A stretch of 9,300 nt of DNA, from the NCBI GenBank assembly GCA_902465775.1, contig CABQOJ010000037.1, forward strand, positions 1-9,300, given 5' to 3'. Within the stretch, counting starts at the first letter, position 1. Each line of letters opens with the position of its first letter. The notes beneath the pieces were generated by a model, which saw nothing but the letters and a program-made list of their open reading frames with translations, was not told the origin of the DNA and did not search any database. A program made the position numbers and the translations under genes. Origin of the DNA: an uncultured Porphyromonas sp. Its GTDB lineage: Bacteria > Bacteroidota > Bacteroidia > Bacteroidales > Porphyromonadaceae. Of the stretch, positions 1 to 6,986 are shown in pieces.

Positions 1-868
1 GCGCCTAGCTCAGACCTACAAGTCGCTCCTAGATCACCTCGTGCGGGACTTGGAGAATGTCTACGCCGAGGGCATGACGACCAGAAACGAAGTGCTGAAG
101 GTGCAGGTCAAGCAAAACGAAGCGGAGCTCACACTCGTCAAGGCACAGAACGGCCTCCAGCTCTCCAAGATGCTACTAGGGCAGATCATTGGTCTAGAGG
201 CTGAGCAGATCGAGCTGGATAGTGCGATCATTAGCGAGGAGCAGCTGAGCAGTCGTCTCTTGGCTCTCGAGAGCAGTAATGCTGAGCGCGCTGAGATCGT
301 CATGCTGCGCAGCAAGCTTGCCCTTACGGAGTCGGCAAGAAAGATGGTCAAGTCACAGTTCCTCCCCAACGTCTTCCTTACCGCAGGATACAACTGGGTC
401 GAGCCTAACATCTACAAAGGTAGCCAGAGCAATCTGGGCGGAGACTGGATGATAGGCATCGGCGTACAGGTGCCCATCCTCACGTGGGGAGATAGGATAC
501 ACCAGGTACATATAGCCGACCAAGAGGTAGTCAAGGCGGAGCTGGAGCTGCAAGACGCTCAGGAGATGATCGCCCTACAGGTACAGCAAAACAGATTTAA
601 GCATGCCGAGGCGCTCAAGAAGATGGAGCTGACGAAGCTCTCGAAGGAGCAGGCGGAGGAGAGCCTGCGCATTACCAAAAACAACCTCCTAGAGGGTATG
701 AATAGCGTCCGAGACATCCTCGAGGCGCAGACCATGTGGGAGAAAGCAGCCTCCGAAGATATCGACGCTCGTGTAGAGGCTGCCGTGACGCTCTCCCAGC
801 TGGAGAAGACCACTGGTGCTCTCTATCAGTATGCGACCGAGCATACACAGACGCAAGAAGAGAAATAG
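1..868 (+). CDS. TolC-family outer-membrane efflux channel, 5'-truncated by the window edge
   Basis: This is the outer-membrane channel of the tripartite efflux pump encoded downstream; it would carry substrates from the adaptor/RND complex across the outer membrane. The frame is open from base 2, so the gene begins upstream and about 288 C-terminal residues are visible (family members usually have about 430-490). What remains shows the OEP layout. A long amphipathic helix (EGMTTRNEVLKVQVKQNEAE) is followed by a membrane-strand segment (FLPNVFLTAGYNW), a second strand (WMIGIGVQVPILTWGDR), and another long helical hairpin ending in the typical GMNSVRDILEAQTMWEKA stretch. The C-terminus is short and polar. 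The stop lies 16 bases before the adaptor start, consistent with co-transcription. The GTG at 41 and ATG at 74 are internal codons, not starts. Family assignment is firm; substrate specificity cannot be read. From memory, the OMF-first order resembles P. gingivalis xepCAB. Confidence 0.93.
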   Translation, partial: RLAQTYKSLLDHLVRDLENVYAEGMTTRNEVLKVQVKQNEAELTLVKAQNGLQLSKMLLGQIIGLEAEQIELDSAIISEEQLSSRLLALESSNAERAEIVMLRSKLALTESARKMVKSQFLPNVFLTAGYNWVEPNIYKGSQSNLGGDWMIGIGVQVPILTWGDRIHQVHIADQEVVKAELELQDAQEMIALQVQQNRFKHAEALKKMELTKLSKEQAEESLRITKNNLLEGMNSVRDILEAQTMWEKAASEDIDARVEAAVTLSQLEKTTGALYQYATEHTQTQEEK

Positions 869-884
869 AAGATCACATCACAAT

Positions 885-1964
885 ATGCATACTAAAGAAC
901 TTAAGAGCTACTTGCTCCCAACAATATTACTCTTGCTAACCTTAGGCACCACGACCGCCTGCAACAAGCAAGGAGATCAGGATCAGGAGTCCGAGGCGGA
1001 CAAAGTGATCCCCGTAACCATCGCACAGGCTAAAGAGATGACCTTTACGCCTAGCATTCGTTTCTCTGGCACTGCCGAAGCCTCCAAGAGTGCCAGTCTA
1101 GGCACCGCACTGCCTGGCAAGGTAGAGCGCATACGCTACAGCAAGGGGAGCTTTGTCCCCAAGGGGGCAGTCATCGTAGAGATGTCTGACGAGATGCTCC
1201 TGCAGGCACGGGTTGAGAACGAAGCGATCAAGCGCGACTTTGATCGTGTCACACGTCTGAGAGAGAAGGAGAGCATCAGCCAGATGGACTACGACCATGT
1301 CAAGGCTAAGTACGACGCTTCTGTCGCTAAGGTCGCGATGCTTAAGAAAAACACTTCCATCACGGCTCCCTTTAGCGGAGTCATCACCGAGATCATGATT
1401 AATGAGGGCGAGACCTACGCTTTCACCCCCAGTCTCAGCAGTGATCTCAAGCTAGAGAGTGGAATCATCGAGTTACGCCAGATCAATCCGCTCAAGGCTA
1501 CCATCGAGGTCAACGAGAAGGATCTGAGTTATATAGCGAAAGGGCAACAAGCCTCGATTACCTTCGACGCTTATCCCGATGAGCCCGCTACGGGTAAGAT
1601 CTCTTACATCTCGGCTGTCCTATCGCCGACGACGCGCACCGCATCTGTGGAGGTCAATATACCGAACAGCAACAACCGACTCAAGCCTGGTATGTACTGC
1701 AACGTATCTATCGCCCTGCCCGAGCGGGAGGGGCTGTTTGTCCCCCTCAATGCTATCTATCGTCTAGCGGGTACGGCTGAGGAGTTTGTCTTCAAGCTCA
1801 ACGAAGATGGAGCGACCGTGAGCCGTATCGCCGTAAAGCGTGGCGAGATCAACGATGGCTGGGTCTATGTAGAGAGTAATGAGCTCAAGAGTGGCGACAC
1901 CATCATCATAGATGGCAAGAACAAGCTCAGCGACGGCTCTAAGGTAAACGTGGTGAAGAAGTAA
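885..1964 (+). CDS. Efflux RND transporter periplasmic adaptor subunit (MFP), lipoprotein
   Basis: This is the membrane-fusion adaptor joining the RND pump to the outer-membrane channel, anchored in the periplasm through a lipid. I chose the ATG at 885 (359 aa). It gives a proper lipoprotein signal peptide: basic start MHTKELK, hydrophobic run LLPTILLLLTL, and a lipobox-like TTAC with the lipidated Cys at residue 26. An upstream in-frame ATG at 816 would add 23 polar, basic residues and overlap the channel gene. The order is typical of HlyD/AcrA adaptors: first beta-strands of the barrel-sandwich domain (about 55-100, VIVEM), a short alpha-helical hairpin (about 104-155), the second lipoyl half (SITAPFSGVITEIMINEGE, about 158-176), a beta-barrel domain (about 200-280, NRLKPGMYCNVSI) and a membrane-proximal domain (about 285-359). 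No surface-export signal (acidic run after Cys) is evident, which fits a periplasmic location. It ends 4 bases before the RND gene. Confidence 0.93.
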   Translation: MHTKELKSYLLPTILLLLTLGTTTACNKQGDQDQESEADKVIPVTIAQAKEMTFTPSIRFSGTAEASKSASLGTALPGKVERIRYSKGSFVPKGAVIVEMSDEMLLQARVENEAIKRDFDRVTRLREKESISQMDYDHVKAKYDASVAKVAMLKKNTSITAPFSGVITEIMINEGETYAFTPSLSSDLKLESGIIELRQINPLKATIEVNEKDLSYIAKGQQASITFDAYPDEPATGKISYISAVLSPTTRTASVEVNIPNSNNRLKPGMYCNVSIALPEREGLFVPLNAIYRLAGTAEEFVFKLNEDGATVSRIAVKRGEINDGWVYVESNELKSGDTIIIDGKNKLSDGSKVNVVKK

Positions 1965-1968
1965 GCCT

Positions 1969-4900
1969 ATGAAACTTCCCGAATTTGGTGTAAAACGACC
2001 CATTGCGGCGGCGATGATCTTCGTCGCCATACTGGTCATCGGTGTCTTCTCGCTGACGAAGCTACCGCTAGACTTGATGCCGAACATGGAGTTCCCCTCC
2101 CTGACGGTCATCACGGTCTACCCTGGCGCCTCGGCGATAGAGGTCGAGGAGCAGGTCTCCAAGCCACTGGAGGCGGTGCTCTCTTCAGCGGAGAACCTCG
2201 TTGAGATCAAGTCTATCTCTAAAGAGAACGTCTCCTTCATACAGCTCCGCTACGAGTGGGAAGAGGATATAACGGCTGCGGCAAACAATGCCCGAGACCT
2301 GCTCGAGCTGGTCAAGTCCCGTATGCCGTCGCAGGCCTACACGCCGATTATCTATAAGATTAACGCCTCCATGATGCCTATCCTCGGTTACGCAGTCAAT
2401 GCGGACGAGAACTACAACGGACTGGAGGATATCGTCGAGGATCAGATCGCCTCAGCTCTGAGGAAGGTCGACGGCGTCGGTACGGTCATCTATCTAGGAC
2501 AGCCGCAGCGTGAGATACGAGTCGAGATAGACCCTACGAGGATGCAGGCCTATGGAATGTCGGTGGCGCAGCTGTCGATGATGCTCAAGGCAAACAACAT
2601 CAACGTACCCTCGGGCTTTGTCACGGAGGGCGCTTACGACTTTTCCGTGCGTATGCCGGGCAAGTACGAAAGTGTCGAGGAACTGGAGAATACGGTCATC
2701 AAGGCGGTCAATGGTAGGGTAGTACGTGTCAAAGATGTCGCTACCGTCCGAGATACCTTTAAGGAGACCGATGCCTCTGCCTTCAACCATGTAGGCAAGG
2801 GTATTGCCCTGCTCGTACAAAAGCAGTCTGGAGCCAATACGGTCGATGTGGTTAATTCGGTACGTGCTGAGATCTCCGAGATACAGAAGGATCTGCCCTC
2901 AGATGTGCAGATCTTTGAGGTGATAGGATCGGATGAGCTGGTTACTTCTTCAATCAACAACCTCAGTTCGTCAATCTGGTACGCTCTAATCTTCGTTACC
3001 CTAGTGGTCTTGCTCTTCCTACGAGAGTGGAAGTCCAGTCTCATCGTCTTCCTGACGATGCCTGTGTCGCTGATTTCGGCCTTTATCGTTATGAATCTGC
3101 TGGGCTACACGATTAATATCTTCTCACTCGTAGCACTCGTGATCGCTATCGGTATGGTGGTGGACAACGCCATCGTCGTACTCGAAAATATCACGCAGCA
3201 CATCGAGCGAGGAGCCATGCCCAAGCAAGCGGCCATGTTTGGAGCCTCGGAGATGGGTCTGGCTATTGCCGCCTCGACGCTGACCACGATTGTGGTGTTC
3301 CTCCCGCTCGTCTTCATGGGCGGTATCGTCGGTGTAATGTTTAAGCAGCTAGCCGTCCTGACGGTGACCTGCATGATTACCTCCCTCTTTACCGCACTGG
3401 CACTGACACCGATGCTCTCGAGCGTCTTGCTCAAGCCCGCCCCCCGCAATGGCGAAGGCAAGAAGCACGGCAAGCTCTACAACTGGAGCGAGCGTGTCTT
3501 CGAGAGCATCGAGCGTGTCTACCGCAACTTCCTCGGGTGGGCAGTCTTTCACAAGGGCATTACCCTCGTGTCGGCGCTAGTGATCTTTGTCCTAGTTCTC
3601 TTCTTAGGTAAGGCGGTCGGTACAGACTACATCCCCGATATTGACGCGGGCTCTGTCTCTATCCAGTTTGAGACGGAGCAGGGTACCTCACACAGGCTCA
3701 CAGAGCAAGTCGGTAATCAGATAGTCCAGCTACTGCAGGACCATGTGCCAGAGGTTGCCGAGGGTGGTATCGCCAGCATCACGGGACAGACAGATGATGG
3801 CGTCCTGACGGCCGTCGGCTTTAAAGAGGGTAAGAACATCGGTACCATCTTCTGCCACCTCAAGCCTGTCGATGAGCGTAAGCGTAGTAGTCAGCAGATA
3901 GCCGACGATATACGTCCGCTCATTGAGGCAATCCCTGAGATTGAGAAGGTGACCGTCTCTGGTGGTAGTGCTATGGCGACCGCGCTGACTGGCAATAGAG
4001 CTCCGATTGAGTTTGTCGTCTATGGCAAAGACATCGACCAGATGAATCAGGTTGCCTTTGAGATCGAGCGCAAAGCGAAGGAGTGCCCTGAGTTTACCAA
4101 TGTCGAGGCGCTTGTCTCGGCGGGCAATCGTGAGGTGCACATCCTCGTGGACAAGGACAAAGCCTCCCAGATGGCTCTCAATCCTGGCATCATCGGCATA
4201 CAGGTACGCGAGAATCTCTATGGAGCTAAGGCTGGCTCCTATACTGAGGACGGTACCGACTACGATATACGCATACAGTATGCACCAGAATATCGTAACT
4301 CGATCAGCAAGCTGCGCGAGATGCAGGTGACCAACCTCATGGGACAGCAGATCCCGCTCATTGCGGTCGCTGATATTCAGGAGAAGGAGGAACCCGTGCA
4401 AATCGAGCGACTCACCCAGCAGCGCTATGTCAAGGTTACAACCAACCTCAACGGCATCTCGCTCGGTGATGGAGCCAAGAAGGCGGAGCAGATCATCGCC
4501 GACCTCGATACGCCACAAGGTGTGACCGTCTCGCTAGGTGGTCAGGTGGAGGATCAGGGTGATACCTTCTCCTCACTTACGGTCATCTTCGTCATCGGAC
4601 TGCTCCTAGTCTTTATGGTTATGGCAGCTCAGTTTGAGTCACTACTTGATCCCTTTATCATCCTCTTTGCGATACCCTTCACCCTCGTAGGAGTTATCTT
4701 AGCCTTCCTCATTACCGGTACCACGCTCAGTGTCGTCACCTTCATCGGTCTCATCATGCTAGTCGGTATCGTGGTGAACAATGGTATCGTCCTCGTGGAC
4801 TACAGCAACATGCTCGTGCGTCGTGGCTATACGATACGAGATGCGGTGATGGAGTCTGGACGCTCACGCTTGCGCCCCGTCTTGATGACCTCTATGACCA

Positions 4901-5109
4901 CCATACTCGGTATGCTACCCATGGCACTCAGTAGAGGTATGGGCAAGGAGCTCTACGCACCTCTCGGTATCACCATCATCGGCGGTCTCCTGATCTCGAT
5001 GCTCGTGACGCTCATCTTGGTGCCGACAGCCTATGCTGCTGTACACCAGCGCAAGCTCAATAAGGAGCGTAGAATATCTAGATTGAGGAAACAGATTAAG
5101 AAGAAGTAG
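1969..5109 (+). CDS. Efflux RND transporter permease subunit (AcrB/HAE-1-like)
   Basis: This is the inner-membrane, proton-driven pump component that exports xenobiotics with the adaptor and channel encoded just upstream. At 1046 aa it is the usual full length. TM1 lies at about 11-31, followed by a large periplasmic porter region. TM2-TM6 lie at about 337-490, TM7 at about 528-548, a second porter region follows, and TM8-TM12 lie at about 869-1022, with a basic cytoplasmic tail (RLRKQIKKK). TM4 reads GMVVDNAIVVLENI (Asp399, Asn400) and TM10 reads VGIVVNNGIVLVDY (Asn937, Asn938). Compared with E. coli AcrB (Asp407, Asp408, Lys940), only the first acidic residue of the proton relay is kept; Asp944 in TM10 is another acidic candidate. 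The conserved RSRLRPVLMTSMTTILG motif opens TM11. The sequence lacks the heavy-metal (CzcA) hallmarks I would look for, so a drug, bile or detergent-type substrate is more likely, but this is inference. The start ATG sits 4 bases after the adaptor stop. Confidence 0.95.
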   Translation: MKLPEFGVKRPIAAAMIFVAILVIGVFSLTKLPLDLMPNMEFPSLTVITVYPGASAIEVEEQVSKPLEAVLSSAENLVEIKSISKENVSFIQLRYEWEEDITAAANNARDLLELVKSRMPSQAYTPIIYKINASMMPILGYAVNADENYNGLEDIVEDQIASALRKVDGVGTVIYLGQPQREIRVEIDPTRMQAYGMSVAQLSMMLKANNINVPSGFVTEGAYDFSVRMPGKYESVEELENTVIKAVNGRVVRVKDVATVRDTFKETDASAFNHVGKGIALLVQKQSGANTVDVVNSVRAEISEIQKDLPSDVQIFEVIGSDELVTSSINNLSSSIWYALIFVTLVVLLFLREWKSSLIVFLTMPVSLISAFIVMNLLGYTINIFSLVALVIAIGMVVDNAIVVLENITQHIERGAMPKQAAMFGASEMGLAIAASTLTTIVVFLPLVFMGGIVGVMFKQLAVLTVTCMITSLFTALALTPMLSSVLLKPAPRNGEGKKHGKLYNWSERVFESIERVYRNFLGWAVFHKGITLVSALVIFVLVLFLGKAVGTDYIPDIDAGSVSIQFETEQGTSHRLTEQVGNQIVQLLQDHVPEVAEGGIASITGQTDDGVLTAVGFKEGKNIGTIFCHLKPVDERKRSSQQIADDIRPLIEAIPEIEKVTVSGGSAMATALTGNRAPIEFVVYGKDIDQMNQVAFEIERKAKECPEFTNVEALVSAGNREVHILVDKDKASQMALNPGIIGIQVRENLYGAKAGSYTEDGTDYDIRIQYAPEYRNSISKLREMQVTNLMGQQIPLIAVADIQEKEEPVQIERLTQQRYVKVTTNLNGISLGDGAKKAEQIIADLDTPQGVTVSLGGQVEDQGDTFSSLTVIFVIGLLLVFMVMAAQFESLLDPFIILFAIPFTLVGVILAFLITGTTLSVVTFIGLIMLVGIVVNNGIVLVDYSNMLVRRGYTIRDAVMESGRSRLRPVLMTSMTTILGMLPMALSRGMGKELYAPLGITIIGGLLISMLVTLILVPTAYAAVHQRKLNKERRISRLRKQIKKK

Positions 5110-5110
5110 T

Positions 5111-5461
5111 ATGAGATTCGTATATATCACTTGCAATGTCAGTATGCTGGAGCAGATGGAGTTGCTCCTGCGGGAACTGGAGATAAGCGTCTACCAGGTC
5201 ATCCCGAAGGCGCTCGCCGAGAGCAACTTCGACATCCCGCACAAGGACACCGCCGTTTGGCCAGGCTTCAACGCTTGCCTACTGGTACAGGAGGCAGACA
5301 CCGCCAAGGGTGACGCCCTCCTAGAGCGTATCCGAGAGATGAATGCTCAGGCGTACAACAACAGCGAGCTGGTCGCTGCGTACCTTTGGTCTGTAGACAC
5401 CCACGTATCACCCGAGCCCATCACGCCCGTGCAGGAGCGTGACCCATTAAGTGGAGCTTAA
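5111..5461 (+). CDS. Small PII/CutA-like protein at the end of the RND efflux operon
   Basis: This is a 116-residue soluble protein with no signal peptide or membrane segment, starting one base after the RND stop, so it is almost certainly co-translated with the pump. Reading the sequence by eye suggests a ferredoxin-like beta-alpha-beta-beta-alpha-beta order. The elements are strand RFVYITCN (2-9), helix MLEQMELLLRELE (12-24), strand SVYQVIPK (26-33), an irregular loop with HKDTAVWPG (44-52), strand FNACLLVQE (53-61), helix KGDALLERIREMNAQ (66-80), strand LVAAYLWSVD (87-96), and a proline-rich tail. This is the layout of PII-like signal proteins and CutA. The HxxTxVWPG loop is, from memory, typical of a Bacteroidota family found beside RND pumps (PG0541 in P. 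gingivalis is the equivalent position). Canonical PII features such as the uridylylated T-loop Tyr were not found. A cytoplasmic sensor or modulator of the pump is a reasonable hypothesis, not shown. Confidence 0.85.
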   Translation: MRFVYITCNVSMLEQMELLLRELEISVYQVIPKALAESNFDIPHKDTAVWPGFNACLLVQEADTAKGDALLERIREMNAQAYNNSELVAAYLWSVDTHVSPEPITPVQERDPLSGA

Positions 5462-5484
5462 GCTTCATTTAGTATGTGATTAGA

Positions 5485-5529
5485 GAGGATGCGTCAGAGT
5501 CGTTGGGGCTTTGGCGCATCTTCGTTTTT
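5485..5529 (+). terminator. Rho-independent terminator of the RND efflux operon
   Basis: GAGGATGCGTCA (5485-5496) pairs with TGGCGCATCTTC (5512-5523), giving a 12-bp stem with two G-U pairs. Inside it, AGTC (5498-5501) can pair with GGCT (5507-5510), with a flanking G-U pair, so almost the whole element folds into one long hairpin. A run of five T (5525-5529) follows directly. It begins 24 bases after the stop of the PII-like gene and so ends the four-gene operon. Confidence 0.85.
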
Positions 5530-5550
5530 GTGCGCTTCGATACTGCGAGG

Positions 5551-5638
5551 ATTTTCATAGGCATGAAAATGGATTTTCTCTCGTATGAAAATAGATTTTC
5601 CTACCGAGGAAAATGGAACTCCCCAGGGAGGAGCGGAG
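5551..5638. repeat. Tandem 22-bp palindromic repeat units
   Basis: Three consecutive 22-bp units (5551-5572, 5573-5594, 5595-5616) follow the rule ATTTTC, eight variable bases, GAAAAT, then GG or AG. The conserved six-base arms are inverted repeats of each other. In units 1 and 3 the variable core extends the stem (ATTTTCAT/ATGAAAAT and ATTTTCCT/AGGAAAAT, each 8 bp around a 4-base loop), whereas unit 2 keeps only the 6-bp arms. A fourth unit in register (5617-5638) has lost the AT-rich arms but contains a GC-rich near-palindrome, CTCCCCAGGGAG (5619-5630). The block lies between a terminator and the next promoter, so it is probably outside any mRNA from those signals. I see this as a degenerate tandem array; its function is unknown. 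Confidence 0.8.
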
Positions 5639-5649
5639 AAATACATCGG

Positions 5650-5736
5650 AACTTCGAAATCATTCTTCCGAAGTTTCATTTCATTCTTCCGAACTTTTAT
5701 TTCCTGGTTCCGTGGAGAATTTTCGTTTCCTCGTAA
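5650..5736. repeat. Degenerate ~21-bp repeat section with CATTCTTCCGAA motifs
   Basis: TCATTCTTCCGAA occurs at 5660-5672 and again at 5681-5693, exactly 21 bases apart, with similar flanks (GTTTCATT and CTTTTATT). A third, more diverged copy (TCCTGGTTCCGTG) begins at 5702, again 21 bases on. AACTTCG (5650-5656) is a perfect inverted repeat of CGAAGTT (5669-5675). The final part (AATTTTCGTTTCCTCG) recalls the ATTTTC arm of the units upstream. It may be the decayed continuation of the same array or a second element abutting it. Confidence 0.65.
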
Positions 5737-5788
5737 GCTATTGGAGATTTCCTCCCTAGCTTTGCAAAACTCGCAGGCTCTAGAGAAA

Positions 5789-5820
5789 TGTTTCTTTATT
5801 GGATAAATGTGCTATATTTG
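5789..5820 (+). promoter_or_regulatory. Candidate Bacteroidota-type promoter for the protease lipoprotein gene
   Basis: TATATTTG at 5813-5820 matches the Bacteroidota -7 consensus TAnnTTTG exactly. A weak -33-like TGTTT lies at 5789-5793 with a 19-base spacer, which is the expected distance. Transcription would start a few bases after 5820, leaving a leader of roughly 57 bases before the ATG at 5885. The -7 match is the real evidence; the -33 match is poor. Confidence 0.55.
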
Positions 5821-5884
5821 CAGTGTGTAGTGGTGTCGCTCACCATACGCAGACGAAACAACTTATCTATCCTAGTCCTTTGTT

Positions 5885-6976
5885 ATGAACAAGAGAGGTC
5901 TCTACTGGTGCGCTATCGCACTGCTACTGATAGTCACGGGGTGTGCAAAGAAGAAGACTCCCCAAGAGCTGTTTGACATGCAGCGGTCGGGCGTTGTGCT
6001 CATACTAAATAAGTTTTACTACGAGATACAGCTCTCTGATGGTACCAGTTTTTACTTTACTAATCTAGATGATGAGGGTGACTTTGTCAATTTCACACCA
6101 GACCTTTCCGATGTTGAGGAGGAGCCAGCGATCCTCAATGGGACAGGCTTCTTCATTGATGATACGGGGCGTATCTTGACCAATCGGCATGTCGTCGCTC
6201 CTGAGATAGATAAGTCTACTGTAAAGAACAATATGAATGCTCTGATGGCCGCATACGTTGAGATAGTGGAAGCTTATCAAGAGGAGCTGGATGAGAAGTA
6301 TCAAGAGATACAGGGCTACGCACGGGAGTCTCTCTATGTAGATGAGTATGGTGATGTGGATAGCTACCTGTCATCGTCTGAGATTGATGAGCTAAACGAA
6401 GAGCTAAATAGTCTGAAGCAGGAGTATGCCGAGGCCGAAAGCCTAAAAGGTGATCTAAGAAGAAGTATCCTCTCAGAGCACTTTACTGTCAATCTACACT
6501 CAACTATCGGTATAGCTTATGACGGCGATATGGTGACCGACTGGGACGACTTTATGAAGAACCCTTGTCAGGTGCTCAAGGTCTCATCGGATGATAACTC
6601 TGATCTAGCTTTGCTACAGCTGGAGAGCCAGAGGACGCCAGAAGATAAATATATCTTTGACATGAGTAGCTATAGTGCAGATGCCGATGAGGCCCTGCAG
6701 ATTAACCAGCCTCTATATATGATCGGCTACAACTATGGGATAGGACTAGCTAAGACCAACAAGGGTATCTACGCTCAGTTTACATCTGGCGCCTTGACGC
6801 AAAATCCTGATGGAGATCGCATCGTCTATAGCATTCCCGCTGTGCAGGGATCCAGCGGATCTCCCGTTATTGATGAAAACGGAGATTTAGTTGCGATCAA
6901 CTTTGCCGCGCTCAATGGCAGTGACAACTTCAACTTCGGAGTGCCGATGATTCGCATTCTCACCTTCCTGAGGTGA
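5885..6976 (+). CDS. Lipoprotein with trypsin/HtrA-like serine protease domain and inserted helical region
   Basis: This 363-residue lipoprotein has an S1-type (trypsin-like, HtrA-like) protease fold. The signal peptide is MNKRGLYWCAIALLLIVTGC with the lipidated Cys at residue 20. The AKKK that follows lacks the acidic surface-export signal, so a periplasmic position is more likely. The triad is visible: His102 in TNRHVV, Asp240 in DNSDLALLQL and Ser324 in QGSSGSPVID. GTGFFIDDTGRILTN precedes the His as in HtrA proteases. The His-Asp distance is 138 residues, far above about 30-45 in HtrA or trypsin. About residues 108-200 are an acidic, Glu-rich, probably coiled-coil insertion. There is no PDZ domain; the protein ends just after the protease fold. 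Parts of the gene are AT-rich (20 of 60 G+C at 6001-6060). It stands alone between its own promoter and terminator. The proteolytic role is inferred from intact catalytic motifs; the substrate is unknown. Confidence 0.88.
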   Translation: MNKRGLYWCAIALLLIVTGCAKKKTPQELFDMQRSGVVLILNKFYYEIQLSDGTSFYFTNLDDEGDFVNFTPDLSDVEEEPAILNGTGFFIDDTGRILTNRHVVAPEIDKSTVKNNMNALMAAYVEIVEAYQEELDEKYQEIQGYARESLYVDEYGDVDSYLSSSEIDELNEELNSLKQEYAEAESLKGDLRRSILSEHFTVNLHSTIGIAYDGDMVTDWDDFMKNPCQVLKVSSDDNSDLALLQLESQRTPEDKYIFDMSSYSADADEALQINQPLYMIGYNYGIGLAKTNKGIYAQFTSGALTQNPDGDRIVYSIPAVQGSSGSPVIDENGDLVAINFAALNGSDNFNFGVPMIRILTFLR

Positions 6977-6986
6977 GTGACTGTGC

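Larger units (their letters stand above)
5462..5884. other. Gene-free intergenic region between the efflux operon and the protease gene
   Basis: These 423 bases hold, in order, the efflux operon terminator (5485-5529), a block of tandem degenerate palindromes (5551-5736), a stretch where I see nothing distinctive (about 5737-5788), a candidate promoter (5789-5820) and the untranslated leader of the protease gene (about 5827-5884). Two short open frames cross the region. Both run through the terminator or the repeat block and have low-complexity products rich in Phe, Arg and Ser, so I do not call them genes. Confidence 0.8.

Noticed and set aside
816..884. Upstream in-frame start for the efflux adaptor
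   Set aside because: It would overlap the channel gene and place 23 polar, basic residues before a good lipoprotein signal peptide; ATG 885 is preferred.
3730..4518. 262-residue open frame on the minus strand
   Set aside because: It is wholly antisense to the RND transporter gene, whose protein is unmistakable; the codon bias of the real gene keeps the opposite frame open.
5455..5464. Ten-base palindrome AGCTTAAGCT over the stop codon of the PII-like gene
   Set aside because: Too short to distinguish from chance, and the real terminator lies just downstream.
5476..5736. 86-residue open frame on the + strand between the efflux operon and the protease gene, and an overlapping 73-residue frame at 5585-5806
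   Set aside because: They run through the terminator hairpin or the tandem palindrome block; the products are repeat-derived and low complexity, and two frames are open at once, as expected for AT-rich repeats.
5551..5736. Possible CRISPR array
   Set aside because: The units are contiguous 22-bp palindromes with short variable cores; there are no spacers of about 30 bases, repeats are not conserved enough, and no cas genes are nearby.
5551..5736. Miniature inverted-repeat transposable element or IS remnant
   Set aside because: No terminal inverted repeats spanning the whole block, no target-site duplication and no transposase fragment could be seen; a tandem repeat describes it better.
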